NCBI RefSeq assembly: GCF_020169335.1
Contig: NZ_JAIEZN010000001.1
Coordinates: forward strand, 761,426 to 825,425
DNA length: 64,000 nucleotides
Source: Devosia aquimaris
Lineage (GTDB): Bacteria; Pseudomonadota; Alphaproteobacteria; Rhizobiales; Devosiaceae
Direction of reading: 5' to 3'
The notes beneath the pieces are model-generated. The model had not been told where the DNA came from. It made no database searches and saw only the letters and a list, made by a program, of their open reading frames with translations. The position numbers and the translations under genes are program-made. Shown piece after piece: positions 9,380 to 19,982 of the stretch (its first letter is position 1; every line of letters begins with the position of its first letter).

Positions 9380-10266
9380 GCCATTCCCTTGCCAGCATGA
9401 CCGGCTATGCGCGCATTGCCGGTTCGGTTTCAGGGGCAGGTTTCGTCTGCGAGATCAAGTCGGTCAATAGCCGGGGCCTCGACATTCGCACGCGGCTTAC
9501 TGCCGGCTTTGACGCCATCGAGGGCGAAGTCCGCCAACTCATCGGCAAGATGGTCTCGCGCGGCGCCATCAACTGCACCATCACCGTCGAACGCGACGGC
9601 GCCGGGGGCAATGTCGTGGTCAACCAGCAGGCCCTCGACACCGTGCTGGTGGCCATAGCCGAGCTCTCCAATCGCATTGAGGCGCCCCGGCCGACGCTGG
9701 AGGGCATTCTGGCCCTCCCTGGCGTGCTCGACCGCCGCGAGGCCCCCATGACGCCCCAAGGTGAGCAGGCGCTGGCCAGCGCCATCATGGACGGAGCCTC
9801 CCAAGCCATGGTCGATCTCGTCCTCGCCCGCAGGCAGGAGGGCGGCAAGCTGGCCGCCGTGCTGCTGGGCATCATTGATGAAATCGAGGCGCTGGTCGCC
9901 CGCGCTGCCGCTCACCCGTCCCGCAGCCGCGAGGCGGTGCAGGCGCGGCTGCGCCAGCAGGTCGCCGAACTGGCCGACGACATCACCATGGCGCCCGAGC
10001 GCCTGGCCCAGGAAGCCCTGATCCTGGCCACCAAGGCCGATATCCGCGAAGAGCTTGATCGCCTCACCGCCCATATCGCCAACGCCCGCCAGCTCATTGC
10101 CAGCGGCGGCGCGGTCGGAAGGCGGCTCGACTTCCTGGCCCAGGAATTCAACCGCGAGGCCAACACGCTGTGCAGCAAGTCCAATGCGGTGGACCTCACC
10201 GCGATCGGCCTTGACCTCAAGGCGGCGATCGATCAATTACGCGAACAGGTTCAGAACATCGAATAG
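9376..10266 (+). CDS. yicC: YicC family endoribonuclease
   Basis: 296 residues beginning with GTG that overlaps the mltG stop (GTGA). N-terminal SLASMTGYARIAG and C-terminal RRLDFLAQEFNREANTLCSKSN are the YicC_N and DUF1732 signatures. E. coli YicC is reported to be an endoribonuclease acting on small RNAs; the role here is inferred from family. The mltG-yicC-gmk order is conserved, and gmk starts 9 nt downstream. Confidence 0.9.
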   Translation: MSHSLASMTGYARIAGSVSGAGFVCEIKSVNSRGLDIRTRLTAGFDAIEGEVRQLIGKMVSRGAINCTITVERDGAGGNVVVNQQALDTVLVAIAELSNRIEAPRPTLEGILALPGVLDRREAPMTPQGEQALASAIMDGASQAMVDLVLARRQEGGKLAAVLLGIIDEIEALVARAAAHPSRSREAVQARLRQQVAELADDITMAPERLAQEALILATKADIREELDRLTAHIANARQLIASGGAVGRRLDFLAQEFNREANTLCSKSNAVDLTAIGLDLKAAIDQLREQVQNIE

Positions 10267-10275
10267 GATCGGCTG

Positions 10276-10914
10276 ATGGAATTTCAGCGTCGTGGCGTCA
10301 TGCTGGTGATTGCCTCGCCCTCGGGCGCGGGCAAGTCGTCGATCTCGCGTGCCCTGTTTGGCGCCGATCCCAACATCAAGCTGTCCGTCTCGGTCACCAC
10401 ACGCGCGCGCCGCACCGATGAAGTGGACGGCAAGCACTACTACTTCATCGACGTGCCGACCTTCCGCCGCATGCAGCAGGATGGCGAACTGCTCGAATCA
10501 GCCGAGGTGCACGGCAATTTCTACGGCACGCCCCGCGCCCGCGTCGAAGAACAGCTCGCTGCCGGCAACGACATCCTGTTCGACATCGACTACCAGGGCA
10601 CGCTGCAGCTCTACAAGAATAGCCGCAAGGACATGGTGACGGTGTTCATCCTGCCGCCCTCCATCAAGGAACTGCGTGCCCGCCTGGAACGCCGCGCCCA
10701 GGATAGCGTCGGCACCATCGAGAAGCGCCTGCAGAACGCCCGCCGCGAGATGGATCACTTCAACGAATATGACTATGTCATCGTCAATGAAGACCTTGAG
10801 GCCTCCACCACGCGGGTGCGCTCGATTCTGGTTTCAGCGCGCCTCGAGCGCGAGCGCCAGCTCAATTTGAGCAGCTTCGTCAAGGACTTGCAGAGCCAGA
10901 TCGACTCTCTTTGA
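10276..10914 (+). CDS. gmk: Guanylate kinase
   Basis: ATP-dependent GMP to GDP kinase. 212 residues. Walker A ASPSGAGKSSISRAL, GMP-binding SVSVTTRARRTDEVDGKHYYF and NFYGTPRARVEE, and the C-terminal NARREMDHFNEYDYVIVN. It ends 4 nt from the convergent rsmA stop. Confidence 0.97.
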   Translation: MEFQRRGVMLVIASPSGAGKSSISRALFGADPNIKLSVSVTTRARRTDEVDGKHYYFIDVPTFRRMQQDGELLESAEVHGNFYGTPRARVEEQLAAGNDILFDIDYQGTLQLYKNSRKDMVTVFILPPSIKELRARLERRAQDSVGTIEKRLQNARREMDHFNEYDYVIVNEDLEASTTRVRSILVSARLERERQLNLSSFVKDLQSQIDSL

Positions 10915-10918
10915 GAGC

Positions 10919-11785
10919 CTAGGCGGCGCCGCCCTGGGCTGCCTTGCGCAGGCCGGGCAGCGCGCGCGCCATATCCAGGAACACCGAGATCGGCAGGTCC
11001 TCAGCGCGTTCGTCGCCCTTGATCCCGGCGGCAGCCAGCAGGCCATCGACGGCCACACCACTGGCTTTCAGGCTCTGCCGCACCATTTTGCGCCGCTGTC
11101 CGAAGGCCGCTTTGGTGATACCTTCCAGGTCACGCACCGCCACTGACTCGTCGACCGCCTTTGGCACCAAATGCACCACCGACGAGGTGACATTGGGCGC
11201 CGGCACAAAGGCCTCGCGGCTGACGTTGAAGGCAATGCGCGGGTCGGTGCGCCAGCCCGCGAGCACACCCAGTCGGCCATAGGGATCTTCACCAGGACGG
11301 GCGCAGATGCGCACGGCCACCTCGCGCTGGAACATCAGCGTCAGGCTCTGGAAGAACGGTGGCCAGGGATGGGTGGTCAACCAGCCGGTGAGCAGGGGCG
11401 TAGCGATATTATAGGGCAGGTTGGCGATGATCCGCGTCGGGCCATCGGCCAGCGCCGCATAGTTCATCTCCATGGCATCGCCACTGATCACGGTCAACCG
11501 CCCGGGATAGGCTTCGGCGATCTGCGCCAGCGCCGGCAGCGCCCGTGCGTCGCGCTCGATGGCAATCACTTCGCGCGCGCCCTCGGCCAGCAGCGCCCGC
11601 GTCAGCCCGCCGGGCCCCGGACCCACCTCGATCACGCGAACGCCCTCCAGCGACCCGCCCACGCGCGCGATCCGCGCTGTCAGGTTAAGGTCGAGCAGGA
11701 AGTTCTGACCCAGCTCTTTCTTGGCCCGCAGGCCATGCTCGGCGATGACTTCGCGCAGCGGCGGCAGATTGTCGATTTGGCTCAT
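10919..11785 (-). CDS. rsmA: 16S rRNA dimethyladenosine transferase RsmA (KsgA)
   Basis: Dimethylates two adjacent adenines near the 3' end of 16S rRNA. 288 residues. [17 protein letters not shown]-binding [16 protein letters not shown] and the catalytic [11 protein letters not shown] are all present. The start overlaps the pdxA stop by 4 nt (ATGA). Last gene of the lptF-lptG-lptD-surA-like-pdxA-rsmA set. Confidence 0.96.
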   Translation of the reverse strand: MSQIDNLPPLREVIAEHGLRAKKELGQNFLLDLNLTARIARVGGSLEGVRVIEVGPGPGGLTRALLAEGAREVIAIERDARALPALAQIAEAYPGRLTVISGDAMEMNYAALADGPTRIIANLPYNIATPLLTGWLTTHPWPPFFQSLTLMFQREVAVRICARPGEDPYGRLGVLAGWRTDPRIAFNVSREAFVPAPNVTSSVVHLVPKAVDESVAVRDLEGITKAAFGQRRKMVRQSLKASGVAVDGLLAAAGIKGDERAEDLPISVFLDMARALPGLRKAAQGGAA

Positions 11786-12780
11786 GGATTCGCAGTCATG
11801 GCGTCGGCCAGGCGAATGGCCGCGAGGAAACTCTTGGGTGAGGCTCGGCCGGTGCCGGCCAGGTCGAAAGCCGTGCCATGGTCGGGCGAGGTGCGCACGA
11901 TGGGCAGGCCCAGCGTCACATTGACCGCATCCTCAAAGGCCACGGTCTTGATCGGGATCAGCGCCTGGTCGTGATACATGGCCACCACGGCGTCATACTG
12001 GGCCCAATGGGTGGGATAGAACAGCGTATCGGCGGGCAGGGGGCCGGTCACGCCCAGCCCCTCGAACTGCAATTGCGCCACGGCAGGGCCGACGATCTCG
12101 AGGTCTTCCCGCCCGATGGCGCCGCCCTCGCTGGCATGCGGATTGAGCCCCGCGACGGCGATCTGCGGATTGGCAATGCCGAAGCGCTGGCGCAGGTCAT
12201 GGGCCACCACGCGGACCGTGTCCACGATCAGCTTGCGTGTCAGCAGCGCCGGCACATCCTTGATGGGCACATGGATGGTCACCGGCACGGCGCGCAGCCC
12301 ACCATGGGCCAGCATCATCACCGGCAGCGGCGGCGTGCCGCCAGCAGCACAGAGCTCGGCCAGAAACTCGGTGTGGCCGGGATGCTTGAACCCGGCATGG
12401 TAGAGCGCGCCCTTGTGAATCGGCCCGGTCACCAACCCGCGACAGCTGCCGCTCAGCGTGGCCTGGACGGCCGCCGAAATGGAATCAATCACCGCATGGG
12501 CGGATAGTGGAGAGGCATGGCCGGGATGGTCAGGCACGCTGCCATCGACATGCAGCACCGGTAGGGCGGTCTTGAACTGGTGGGCCGCGCCGTCGGGGCC
12601 GCTGTTAGCCAACGCAATATCCAACCCCAGCCGTTGTGCCCGTGCGCGCAGGAAGTCGATATGGCCAAACAAACAGAAGGGCGGCAGCGCGAACTCGGCC
12701 CGCCGCGCGTAGAGCGCCATGACGATGTCAGGGCCGACGCCTGCCGGTTCGCCCATGCTGATGGCAAGCGGCCTGTCCAT
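11782..12780 (-). CDS. pdxA: 4-hydroxythreonine-4-phosphate dehydrogenase PdxA
   Basis: NAD-dependent dehydrogenase of the DXP-dependent vitamin B6 pathway. 332 residues from [20 protein letters not shown], with GGAG 6 nt upstream. Metal-binding histidines are in [20 protein letters not shown] and [12 protein letters not shown]-terminal [16 protein letters not shown] is typical. It is coupled to rsmA by a 4-nt overlap. Confidence 0.94.
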   Translation of the reverse strand: MDRPLAISMGEPAGVGPDIVMALYARRAEFALPPFCLFGHIDFLRARAQRLGLDIALANSGPDGAAHQFKTALPVLHVDGSVPDHPGHASPLSAHAVIDSISAAVQATLSGSCRGLVTGPIHKGALYHAGFKHPGHTEFLAELCAAGGTPPLPVMMLAHGGLRAVPVTIHVPIKDVPALLTRKLIVDTVRVVAHDLRQRFGIANPQIAVAGLNPHASEGGAIGREDLEIVGPAVAQLQFEGLGVTGPLPADTLFYPTHWAQYDAVVAMYHDQALIPIKTVAFEDAVNVTLGLPIVRTSPDHGTAFDLAGTGRASPKSFLAAIRLADAMTANP

Positions 12781-12834
12781 CCAGAGCTCCACAGTCGCAG
12801 AAAAGTTCGGCCCGCGCGCGGCGGGCCGTCTGTC

Positions 12835-13740
12835 TTAGTTGTAGATGATCTTGGCGGACTTGCGAAGGTCGGCGAGATAGGTGGCCACCTGGTCAGTGAG
12901 GGCCTCGTTGCCCTGCTCGGCGCGCAGGTCGCTCTTGATGAAGGTCAGGTCTTCAGCCTGGGTCTTTTCACAGATCGCCAGCATCGATACGCCATTCTCG
13001 ACGACACGCGGCTTGGTAATGCCACCCACGTTCAGTCCGGCCAGTTCCTTGGCAATGGCTTCCGGAAGCTGGGTTGCGTTGCGGCGACCGACGTCCAGCA
13101 CGGCGGCGTCGGTGAAGTTCAGCGACACATCCACGGCGCTGTCGCAACCGGCAAAGCGCGAGCGGTAGCGATTGGCATCGCCCGTGCGCTTGGCGGCGCC
13201 CTGGCCCACGAAGATCACTTCCTTGAGGATATAGTCAAAGCTCTGGTAGTCCTTGAGCTGGCCTGCGGCCTTCTGGTCCAGCTCCAAATCGGAAATCTGC
13301 ACCTGCGGCATGATCGCCATTTCCGTCACTGCGTTCCAGGCGATGGCGGCGCGCAGACGGTCCTTGAGCGTGTCCATGTTGATGCCGCCCTGCTGCAGCA
13401 TCTGGCGCAGCTTGTCTTCGCTGAGCTTGAGATTGCGGGCAATCTGCAGGAAGGCGTCGTCCACCTGCGCGTTGGACACCGTGATGCCCAGGCGCTTGGC
13501 TTCCGACATCTGGACGGCTTCGTCGATCAACTGCTCGGTGGCGCCCTTAGTGCCGCCGCGATTGCCTTCCAGGGCAAACAGCTTCACGCGCTGGGAAATC
13601 TGCACGTCGGTGATCGGCGTGCCATTGACGGTGACACGCACTGTCTGAGCGAACGCTGGCATGGCCACAGCCATGCTCAACAGCATTCCAACGATCAGGG
13701 CACCAGCCGCACGACCAAACACACCGTTCGCCATTGTCAT
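12835..13740 (-). CDS. SurA-like periplasmic chaperone/peptidyl-prolyl isomerase
   Basis: 301 residues with a signal peptide (AALIVGMLLSMAVAMPAFAQ). The mature N-terminus VRVTVNGTPITDVQISQRVKLF plus the helical region that follows matches the SurA N-terminal chaperone domain. The C-terminal part is a divergent parvulin-like region ending YLADLRKSAKIIYN, the usual SurA-family tail. No well-conserved parvulin active site is apparent. Its position directly before lptD, an outer-membrane SurA client, supports an outer-membrane-protein chaperone role. Start chosen at 13740 behind AAGGCGGAAA. Confidence 0.8.
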   Translation of the reverse strand: MTMANGVFGRAAGALIVGMLLSMAVAMPAFAQTVRVTVNGTPITDVQISQRVKLFALEGNRGGTKGATEQLIDEAVQMSEAKRLGITVSNAQVDDAFLQIARNLKLSEDKLRQMLQQGGINMDTLKDRLRAAIAWNAVTEMAIMPQVQISDLELDQKAAGQLKDYQSFDYILKEVIFVGQGAAKRTGDANRYRSRFAGCDSAVDVSLNFTDAAVLDVGRRNATQLPEAIAKELAGLNVGGITKPRVVENGVSMLAICEKTQAEDLTFIKSDLRAEQGNEALTDQVATYLADLRKSAKIIYN

Positions 13741-13830
13741 TTTCCGCCTTGAAATCTGCTGACCGCTCTCATGCGGCTGTAATCGCACTGTGTCAATTGC
13801 CCACACAATGCGGCCAAAATCCGGTTCTGC

Positions 13831-16152
13831 CTACTGCGCGGCCGTGAAGGCGCGGCTATAGCCCAGGTTGAGCCCTGCCGGCGCCTTGATGGCAAAGGTC
13901 GCCGTAATGGTGGTATCGTCCACGACCGCATTGGACTTGGTGGCATTGGCGCCCAGCATCAGATAGCCGTCGTCATACTTCAGCCCCAGTCCGCCCTTGG
14001 TCCAGCTGTTGTTGAGCAGGTCCCAGTAGCTGAAGGCCGAAACCGTCCAGTACTCGGCAACTGGTACGGCGGCTTCTGCATAGATTTCATGCTGGTCCGT
14101 CAGAACGCCGACAGCCTGGTTTGCAGCAATGAAGTTGTAGCTCACGCCAGCCGAATAGCCGTCCTGCGAAAAATTGGCCCCGGCGCCCGAACGCATAACC
14201 TGGCCGGTGCCGGTATCCACCTGTAGCTTGCCGCCCACCGTCAGCCCTGGCTTGAACGTGCCATAGGCGCCCAGCACCGCATAGGAAGCGCCGCGGTCCA
14301 GGCCTGAGCCTGCGCCCATCTGCACCGGATCGGTCAGCGAGAATGCATTTACCCCCGCCAGCTGGAACGACTGTCCTGCGACAATCTCGAAATAGCTGTC
14401 GTCGGCAAAGCTCACCTGATAGCGGCCGCCGATATTGGCACGCAGGCCGGTCTCTTGCCGGTCCGTGCCCGAGAAGCGGTTGTAGCTGAACAGATTGGTG
14501 TCATCGAAGACAAAGCTCTGCGCATTGTCATTGGTGATGCCAACCTTGGAAGTGTTCGAGCCGCGATAAACCAGCTGTGCGATCGGCTCGACCAGATGCA
14601 CGGTGCTGCCGTCGCTGGCGGCCATAGGGAAACGCACGTCCATGGCCGCGATGGGTGTTGCGCTCCACAGTGTCGTCGCGCCCGGCAGGGTGGGGCTGGT
14701 GCCATCGTAATAGGCAACGTCAGCGCGACCGCCGAGATAGGGCGTGGCAACGAAGCCGCCGCCGCCGATATACTGGTTCTGCCAGCCGAGCTGGAACGTG
14801 GCATGCTGCTTCATGCCGGCATAGCCGAAGGTATAGGGCACCTTGCCGCCCGTAGCATTGGTCAGCGAGCGGCCGACCGAATCCACATCGCGCTGTACCC
14901 CTAGCAGGCGCCCGCTGATCTCGATGCGCCCCATGCCGGGGCCCAACTCATTGATGCGCTCAAAGGTCAGCGCGGGCAGTGCACGCCCCTGTTCACCCTG
15001 CTGTGCCGCCGTGACATTGCCCAACTGGTTGAACTGCTGAATGCGGGCATCAATGTAGGTGTCGGCCGTGACATTGGTCGCATAGACCTGATTGGTCGAG
15101 GACTTGGCATCGGTCCGGGTGTAGTCCGGCAGATAGGCCGCGTCGGTGAAGGTCGTATAGCTCCAGCCGACCGTCCAGTCCTCGATCGGCGTGAAACTGC
15201 CGCTGGTCTGGATGGCGCCGCGCCAGTCGCGCTGGGCCTCGGTGAAGGTGAAGGCGCTCTGGTCGCGCTGATAAAGGCCCGAAGCCTTGATGCTGAACGA
15301 GCCCTTTTCGAAGCGCTGTACCCATTCCGCGCCCACCAGAAGGCCCTGCCGGCTCATCACTGTGGGCGTGAGAATGATGTCAGTCCAGCGGCTCGAATAG
15401 ACCATCGAGGAAAACGCCAGGCTGTGCCCGGTCTTCTCGGTATAGGCATAGGTTGGCTTGGGGATGCGGTTCAGGGTCTCGTTGCTGGTGTCTGGCAGCC
15501 ACAGATAGGGCAACCAGGCTACAGGAATACCCAGCAGTTCGAGCGTCGGCTGCTCCATGGTCAGGGAATTGTCGACCGAGTTGGAGACAATCCGCTTTGC
15601 CTTCATCGACCAGCCGATGCGGCGTCCCTTGGCGTCGATACACTCGCCGCAGGGCGCATAGGTGGCATTGATCAGCAGCGTCTGCAGCGCCGCATCATAG
15701 TCCGTGCTGTCGGCCGTGATGCGGGCACCATCATAGGTGGTGATCGTCATCGCATCCAGGAAAGCCTTTTTCATCCCGCCTGTCAGCGTCAGGTCATTGG
15801 TCTCGGTCAGGTTCCCCGAAGGATCCTTGATCGTCACCGAGCCGACAAAACGCGCGTCGCTGGTGGTGCGGTTATACACCAGGCTTTGCCCGGTCAGCGT
15901 ATAGCCACTGCGCCTGAGAACCACATCGCCTGATGCAGTGATCGTGTTGGTGGCATTGTCAAAACTGAGGGTATCCGCCTCGATCTCGGCTGGCGACGCC
16001 GGATCGATCGGGGCGTTGAAGAAGTCCGCGGGGATCAGGCCCTGGGCATGGGCGGCAGGCAGGCTTACGCCGGCCATGAGCAGCGCCACCGCGCTGGCTG
16101 CCGCCAGGCGGGTCACGACCCCGATCCACTCCCTGGACAGCTTGATTCTCAC
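13831..16152 (-). CDS. lptD: LPS-assembly protein LptD
   Basis: Outer-membrane beta-barrel that inserts LPS into the outer leaflet with LptE. 773 residues: signal peptide (LAAASAVALLMAGVSLPAAHAQ), an OstA/LptA-like periplasmic domain (about 50-170; ANTITASGDVVLRRSGYTL-like pattern), then a large C-terminal barrel (about 220-773) rich in alternating aromatic strands and ending in a hydrophobic strand. Its start overlaps lptG by 4 nt. Confidence 0.93.
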   Translation of the reverse strand: MRIKLSREWIGVVTRLAAASAVALLMAGVSLPAAHAQGLIPADFFNAPIDPASPAEIEADTLSFDNATNTITASGDVVLRRSGYTLTGQSLVYNRTTSDARFVGSVTIKDPSGNLTETNDLTLTGGMKKAFLDAMTITTYDGARITADSTDYDAALQTLLINATYAPCGECIDAKGRRIGWSMKAKRIVSNSVDNSLTMEQPTLELLGIPVAWLPYLWLPDTSNETLNRIPKPTYAYTEKTGHSLAFSSMVYSSRWTDIILTPTVMSRQGLLVGAEWVQRFEKGSFSIKASGLYQRDQSAFTFTEAQRDWRGAIQTSGSFTPIEDWTVGWSYTTFTDAAYLPDYTRTDAKSSTNQVYATNVTADTYIDARIQQFNQLGNVTAAQQGEQGRALPALTFERINELGPGMGRIEISGRLLGVQRDVDSVGRSLTNATGGKVPYTFGYAGMKQHATFQLGWQNQYIGGGGFVATPYLGGRADVAYYDGTSPTLPGATTLWSATPIAAMDVRFPMAASDGSTVHLVEPIAQLVYRGSNTSKVGITNDNAQSFVFDDTNLFSYNRFSGTDRQETGLRANIGGRYQVSFADDSYFEIVAGQSFQLAGVNAFSLTDPVQMGAGSGLDRGASYAVLGAYGTFKPGLTVGGKLQVDTGTGQVMRSGAGANFSQDGYSAGVSYNFIAANQAVGVLTDQHEIYAEAAVPVAEYWTVSAFSYWDLLNNSWTKGGLGLKYDDGYLMLGANATKSNAVVDDTTITATFAIKAPAGLNLGYSRAFTAAQ

Positions 16153-17219
16153 GCGCGCCCGTCTTCCTTGTGTAGCAGCACCGTCAGGCCGATCACGATG
16201 GCCACCAATGCCGGTCCAATTGCTGCAAACGCGGGATCGAGAACGCCAGTCGACCCGGCTCGGTCGGCCATCTCGGTAATCACGAACACAACAAAGCCCA
16301 GCACGATCCCGTACAGGACCGCCGGACCATAATTAGACGACCTTCGATAACCCGCAGTAAATGCAAAGGCAATGAACAGCGAGCCGGTCAGCACAAGCGG
16401 CAACGCCAGCAGCTTGATCATGCGCATCGTTGCCGCGCTGCGGATGGAGGGATCGGCCACGCCCAGCCGCAACAGCGACGCCAACTCGAAGAAGGTCATG
16501 TCCTCCGTCGATGCCATTTTGAGGCTGATCTCACCCGAGCTCGACGTCGTGGGCAGGCGATAGTTCAGTATGGTGCGGGCAGGGGAGTCGGCAGTCCGTA
16601 CCGTGGCGGTGGGGAACACCCATTCATTGTCCTGCAGTTGTGCTTCGGTAGCCTCGATGCGGTCCTCGTCACTGACATCGATCCGAAACACAGTCACATT
16701 GCCCAGCACGGTGCCGCCCGGCTGCATGCCTGTTGCCAGCATGACATAGTGCACCTCGCCGCTGCGCTGCTCGAGCCAGATTTCGCCCGAGGGTGTCTGC
16801 ATCGTGCTCTGGCCCGGCGGCGTCGGATAGAGCCCGCGATTGATCAATGTGCTTGCCGTTTCGCCGCCCAGCGCCACCACCAGGCTCACCAACGCCAGAG
16901 CGATGGTCGGCGCGCGCACCACCCGCCAGATGGAAATGCCGCTCGACTGGATCACCGTCAGCTCGTGGCGCGATTTCAGGTCGATGAACCCCAGGATGGC
17001 ACCCATCAGCACCGTCACTGGCAGTGTCTTGATGGTCCAGCGTACGGCGCTCATGGCGACCATCAGCGCTGCCATGGGCACACCGAAATTGTCGGCGACA
17101 AAATTGAAGCGCCAGGTGTCCAGCGACTCCGCCAGCATGATGATGCCGTAGAAGATAAAGACCGTGACGCCGATCCGGCTCCCCAGTCTGTTGAGTACCA
17201 GCCAGTCGATCCGGGTCAT
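16149..17219 (-). CDS. lptG: LPS export permease LptG
   Basis: One of two permease subunits of the LptB2FG transporter. 356 residues from MTRIDWLVLNRLGSRIGVTV, whose ATG overlaps the lptF stop (ATGA). YjgP/YjgQ family: three N-terminal membrane segments, a periplasmic jellyroll domain (about 130-260), and three C-terminal membrane segments ending near GPALVAIVIGLTVLLH. An upstream in-frame ATG would read into lptF and was not used. Confidence 0.92.
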   Translation of the reverse strand: MTRIDWLVLNRLGSRIGVTVFIFYGIIMLAESLDTWRFNFVADNFGVPMAALMVAMSAVRWTIKTLPVTVLMGAILGFIDLKSRHELTVIQSSGISIWRVVRAPTIALALVSLVVALGGETASTLINRGLYPTPPGQSTMQTPSGEIWLEQRSGEVHYVMLATGMQPGGTVLGNVTVFRIDVSDEDRIEATEAQLQDNEWVFPTATVRTADSPARTILNYRLPTTSSSGEISLKMASTEDMTFFELASLLRLGVADPSIRSAATMRMIKLLALPLVLTGSLFIAFAFTAGYRRSSNYGPAVLYGIVLGFVVFVITEMADRAGSTGVLDPAFAAIGPALVAIVIGLTVLLHKEDGRA

Positions 17220-18286
17220 GTCGCTGCCACCATCGGTGCGGGCCTTGGCCACAGCTTGATGGCCAGCGCCATAACGCCCGCCACGATCATCACCAGTGCG
17301 CCGGTTGCCGGCCCAAGCGGGCTATACGCGCTGAGGCCGCGCTCACTGAACGCCAGCAACAGCACCACTGCCTCGAAGGGGATATTGAAACGCGCGCGTC
17401 GCCCGCTGGGAAAGCCTGTCATTGCCAGCACCAGAAGGCATATCCCGACCACCCGCAGGCCCTCTGCGCCCCGGTTGCCCAGCGTCTCCAGCACGCGCGG
17501 CGCCCATTCGCCGCGCGCGAGCGCTTCGGTCACCAGCGTCACGCTATCCGTGCTGTAGATGGGGTCCGACTCCGCGATCGTCTGCGAAAACTGGTCCACG
17601 CCCACGTCATAGCGCGCGAAGGTGACCTCGGAGAACCGCCCGTTGGCGTCGGCATTTTGCAGCGTGCCGTCACGCAGTTCGAGCACATAGTTCTCGCCGT
17701 CCGTCGAAACCCGTGCGGTTTTGGCCATATAGGTGCGCCGGGTCTTGGGGTCGCGCCGGTCGTCGGCGAAGAACTCGGTGATCTCGCCGTCCCCCTCGCG
17801 TCCTCCGATCAGCATCACTACGCCCGGCGTCACCTGGGTGAAGCGCTTGGGCTTGAGTGTCGAGCTGACCAGGTCAGCGGCAATGCTTGCGTTGAGCTGG
17901 TTGAGCTGGCGATTGGCCAGCGGCTCGATGAAATTGCTGAGCAGCAGCACGCCGATCACGCCGGCCCCGGCCACCACGCCCGTGGCGCTCCACAGCGAGC
18001 GCAGCCCGCCGCTGATGTGAACGATGTGCAGCTCGCGATTGGTCTGCAGCGCCTGCAGCGCCCGCGACAGTCCGATGCCGATGCACACGTAAAAGAACGA
18101 GATCGCCAGCGGCGGCAAGGTCAGCACGCCTTGATAGGCCAGCGTCAGCAGGCCCTGGCCCTTGACCGAAATCACATCGAACGAGCGCAGGCAGTTCACC
18201 AGCCAGAGCAGGAAGCACACCACTGCGAACAGAATCATCGCATCGGCGACGAACATGCGGGCCAGATAGGACGTCAAACGCTTCAT
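17216..18286 (-). CDS. lptF: LPS export permease LptF
   Basis: Second permease of the LPS exporter. 356 residues, YjgP/YjgQ family, beginning MKRLTSYLARMFVADAMILFAVVCF. It shows six membrane segments with a central periplasmic domain that contains RRDPKTRRTYMAKTARV. First gene of the minus-strand envelope operon; the divergent 205-bp gap to pepA holds its promoter. Confidence 0.92.
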   Translation of the reverse strand: MKRLTSYLARMFVADAMILFAVVCFLLWLVNCLRSFDVISVKGQGLLTLAYQGVLTLPPLAISFFYVCIGIGLSRALQALQTNRELHIVHISGGLRSLWSATGVVAGAGVIGVLLLSNFIEPLANRQLNQLNASIAADLVSSTLKPKRFTQVTPGVVMLIGGREGDGEITEFFADDRRDPKTRRTYMAKTARVSTDGENYVLELRDGTLQNADANGRFSEVTFARYDVGVDQFSQTIAESDPIYSTDSVTLVTEALARGEWAPRVLETLGNRGAEGLRVVGICLLVLAMTGFPSGRRARFNIPFEAVVLLLAFSERGLSAYSPLGPATGALVMIVAGVMALAIKLWPRPAPMVAAT

Positions 18287-18491
18287 TCTGCCTGACTAAC
18301 GTCTCCGGATGCCGCAAATATGGCCTTGGGCTCGGCGGGACATTGGTTCACTTCGGCGCCACAGGCAACCCGGCAGCGCACCGCTGCGGGATTTCTTCCC
18401 CGCCTGTTGCGGGATTGACGCGGCTGCCAAACATCTCAATGTAAGCGCAAAATACCCAGCGCATGCTCTCCCTGCCACCAAGGCCCTATTG

Positions 18492-19973
18492 ATGTCCCAG
18501 ACCCTGACTATCCGCACCGCCGCGTTCAACGGCGAGCCGGCCGCCCTGACCGTGATCTATGCCAGGGAGGATCAGGCCCCGACCGGCGCCGCCGCTGCCG
18601 TCTGGGCATCGACTGGGCTCGATTGGGCGGCCTCTGCCGCCGCCGGCGCCTTCCGTGGTCGGCCGGGCCAATCGCTCGATATCATCGCCAGCGGCGGCGC
18701 GCGGGTCCTTGTTCTGGGCAGTGGCCGGCCGGCCGCCGATGGCCCGCTCAATGCCTGGACCGACCGCGGCGGCTCGCTGCTTGCCCGCATTGCCGCGACC
18801 CGGGCGAGCCTGGTTTCGGTGGTGATTGATGAGGCCGAGGCCACGCCCCAGGCGATCGGTGAGCTCGTTGCCGGTCTGCGTCTACGCCACTATCGCTTTG
18901 ATCGCTACAAGTCGCCACGGCCCGAGGATGGCCCGCCGAGCCTGACCATCACGCTCAAACTGGCCGATCCCGCTGCCGCCAATGCCGCCATTGCTGATCG
19001 TGGTGCCACGGTCGACGGCACGCTGCTGGCCCGCGACCTCGTCAACGAACCGGCCAATGTGCTGGGCCCTGTCGAATTCGCCGCCCGCGCCGCGTCGCTG
19101 GCCGATCTTGGCGTGTCCGTCGAAATCCTCGAGCCCGAGGCGCTTGAAAAGCTCGGCATGGGCTCGCTGCTCTGCGTTGCCCAGGGCTCGGATCGCCCGG
19201 CGCGCCTGGTCGTCATGCAGTGGCGCGGCGGCAATCCCGACGATGCTCCGCTGGCTTTCGTCGGCAAGGGCGTAGTGTTCGACACAGGCGGTATTTCTAT
19301 CAAGCCGGCCGGCAGCATGGAGGACATGAAGGGCGACATGGGCGGCGCCGCTGCTGTCACCGGCCTCATGCTGGCCCTGGCCACCCGCAAGGCCCCGGTC
19401 AATGTGGTTGGCGTCATTGGCCTGGTGGAAAACATGCCTTCAGGCAGCGCGGTGCGTCCCGGCGACATCGTCAAGGCGATGAGCGGCACCACCATCGAAG
19501 TCATCAACACCGACGCCGAAGGCCGCCTCGTCCTCGCCGATGCGCTCTGGTACACGCAGGACCGCTTCAAGCCGAAGTTCATGATTAACCTGGCCACGCT
19601 CACCGGCGCCATTGTCGTCGCGCTGGGCCATGAACATGCCGGGCTCTTCTCCAACAATGACGAACTGGCGACGCGCCTTCTTGCCGCTGGTCTCTCGGCC
19701 AATGAGAAGCTCTGGCGCATGCCGCTGTCCCCGGCCTACGACAAGCTGATCGAGTCCAAGTTCGCCGACATTCGCAACTCGGTCGGGCGTCCGGCGGGCT
19801 CCATCACCGCCGCGCAATTCCTGCAGCGCTTCGTCAACGACACGCCCTGGGCCCATCTCGATATCGCCGGCACTGCCTTTGGCGCCGCCAACACCGAGGT
19901 CAACACCTCCTGGGCGCCCGGCTTCGGCGTTGCCCTGCTCGATCGGCTGGTCAGGGACTTCTACCAGGGCTAA
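18492..19973 (+). CDS. pepA: Leucyl aminopeptidase (M17)
   Basis: Cytosolic two-metal aminopeptidase. 493 residues from ATGTCCCAGACC at 18492; the longer frame upstream has no ribosome site. The C-terminal catalytic domain carries [27 protein letters not shown] and the M17 signature [14 protein letters not shown]. holC follows after 9 nt. Confidence 0.95.
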   Translation: MSQTLTIRTAAFNGEPAALTVIYAREDQAPTGAAAAVWASTGLDWAASAAAGAFRGRPGQSLDIIASGGARVLVLGSGRPAADGPLNAWTDRGGSLLARIAATRASLVSVVIDEAEATPQAIGELVAGLRLRHYRFDRYKSPRPEDGPPSLTITLKLADPAAANAAIADRGATVDGTLLARDLVNEPANVLGPVEFAARAASLADLGVSVEILEPEALEKLGMGSLLCVAQGSDRPARLVVMQWRGGNPDDAPLAFVGKGVVFDTGGISIKPAGSMEDMKGDMGGAAAVTGLMLALATRKAPVNVVGVIGLVENMPSGSAVRPGDIVKAMSGTTIEVINTDAEGRLVLADALWYTQDRFKPKFMINLATLTGAIVVALGHEHAGLFSNNDELATRLLAAGLSANEKLWRMPLSPAYDKLIESKFADIRNSVGRPAGSITAAQFLQRFVNDTPWAHLDIAGTAFGAANTEVNTSWAPGFGVALLDRLVRDFYQG

Positions 19974-19982
19974 GCTCGCGCC

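Noticed and set aside
18309..18491. N-terminal extension of pepA
   Set aside because: The 61 extra codons are Pro/Arg/Ala-rich and lie in the lptF promoter region; normal PepA begins at [12 protein letters not shown].
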